DNA from: CAZKUN01 sp964555935
Lineage (GTDB): Bacteria > Armatimonadota > Zipacnadia > Zipacnadales > VGFC01
Direction of reading: 5' to 3'
NCBI GenBank assembly: GCA_964555935.1
Contig: CAZKUN010000239.1
Coordinates: 1-13,627, forward strand
Length of the DNA stretch: 13,627 bases
Within the stretch, counting starts at the first letter, position 1, and every line of letters begins with the position of its first letter. The notes under the pieces were generated by a model. That model was not told the origin of the DNA and did not search any database. It saw only the letters and a program-made list of their open reading frames with translations. A program made the position numbers and the translations under genes. Positions 13,563 through 13,627 of this stretch are shown here, one piece after another.

Positions 13563-13627
13563 CGCCGGCGCGTGAGCGATCTCCAGCGTCGCCGATTCCG
13601 CGCTCGCCCGCCAAACGCCCGCCGTCT

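Noticed and set aside
1..13627. CRISPR arrays, insertion sequences, rRNA or tRNA genes
   Set aside because: I found no regularly spaced repeats, no transposase-like protein and no recognisable RNA gene on either strand.

Overview
The window is 13.6 kb of GC-rich bacterial DNA, probably a metagenome scaffold because it contains a 10-base N gap. Several gene types point to an uncultured Armatimonadota- or Planctomycetota-like lineage. These are a prepilin with an H-X9-DG motif and an ARAREKARQ-type helix, a Tat-exported iduronate-type sulfatase, a DNRLRE (CBM96-like) secreted protein, two DUF3604 proteins, and expanded Gfo/Idh/MocA and TIM-barrel isomerase families. Phylum assignment is inference from gene content only.

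Layout. (1) 1-626, plus strand: the last 17 codons of an unknown gene, then a very acidic coiled-coil protein of unknown function. (2) 653-3621, minus strand: a tight three-gene operon, transcribed TIM-barrel sugar isomerase, then Gfo/Idh/MocA oxidoreductase B, then oxidoreductase A. (3) 3622-3719: a short divergent control region with strong dyad symmetry. (4) 3720-6740, plus strand: a DUF3604 protein with an eroded metal site, then a Tat-exported sulfatase. The sulfatase looks frame-broken only because of the N gap. (5) 6741-7401: a 661-base intergenic region with hairpins, an AT-rich island and one good promoter. (6) 7402-8043, plus strand: a secreted DNRLRE protein. (7) 8148-8828, minus strand: a type IV/II pseudopilin with a CRP/FNR-like palindrome upstream. 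(8) 9066-9278, plus strand: a 70-residue single-span membrane protein. (9) 9375-13562, minus strand: a DUF3604 protein with a mostly intact metal site, then a 1031-residue GH106-like glycoside hydrolase. The 5' end of this operon runs off the window.

Read together, most genes fit breakdown of a sulfated or otherwise substituted carbohydrate. The sulfatase removes sulfate outside the cytoplasm. The GH106-like enzyme, which has no signal peptide, would cleave an imported oligosaccharide. The two NAD(P)-dependent dehydrogenases and the metal-dependent isomerase would oxidise and rearrange the released sugar. Each DUF3604 gene sits directly upstream of a carbohydrate-processing enzyme, which suggests a function tied to it. 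No SusC/D pair, transporter or regulator gene is visible in the window. The substrate cannot be deduced from the sequence.

Small non-coding elements include two GTAG-headed REP-like hairpins, two copies of a hairpin sharing a 26-base core, a GGGACAG-type repeat that overlaps a stop codon, and candidate operators.
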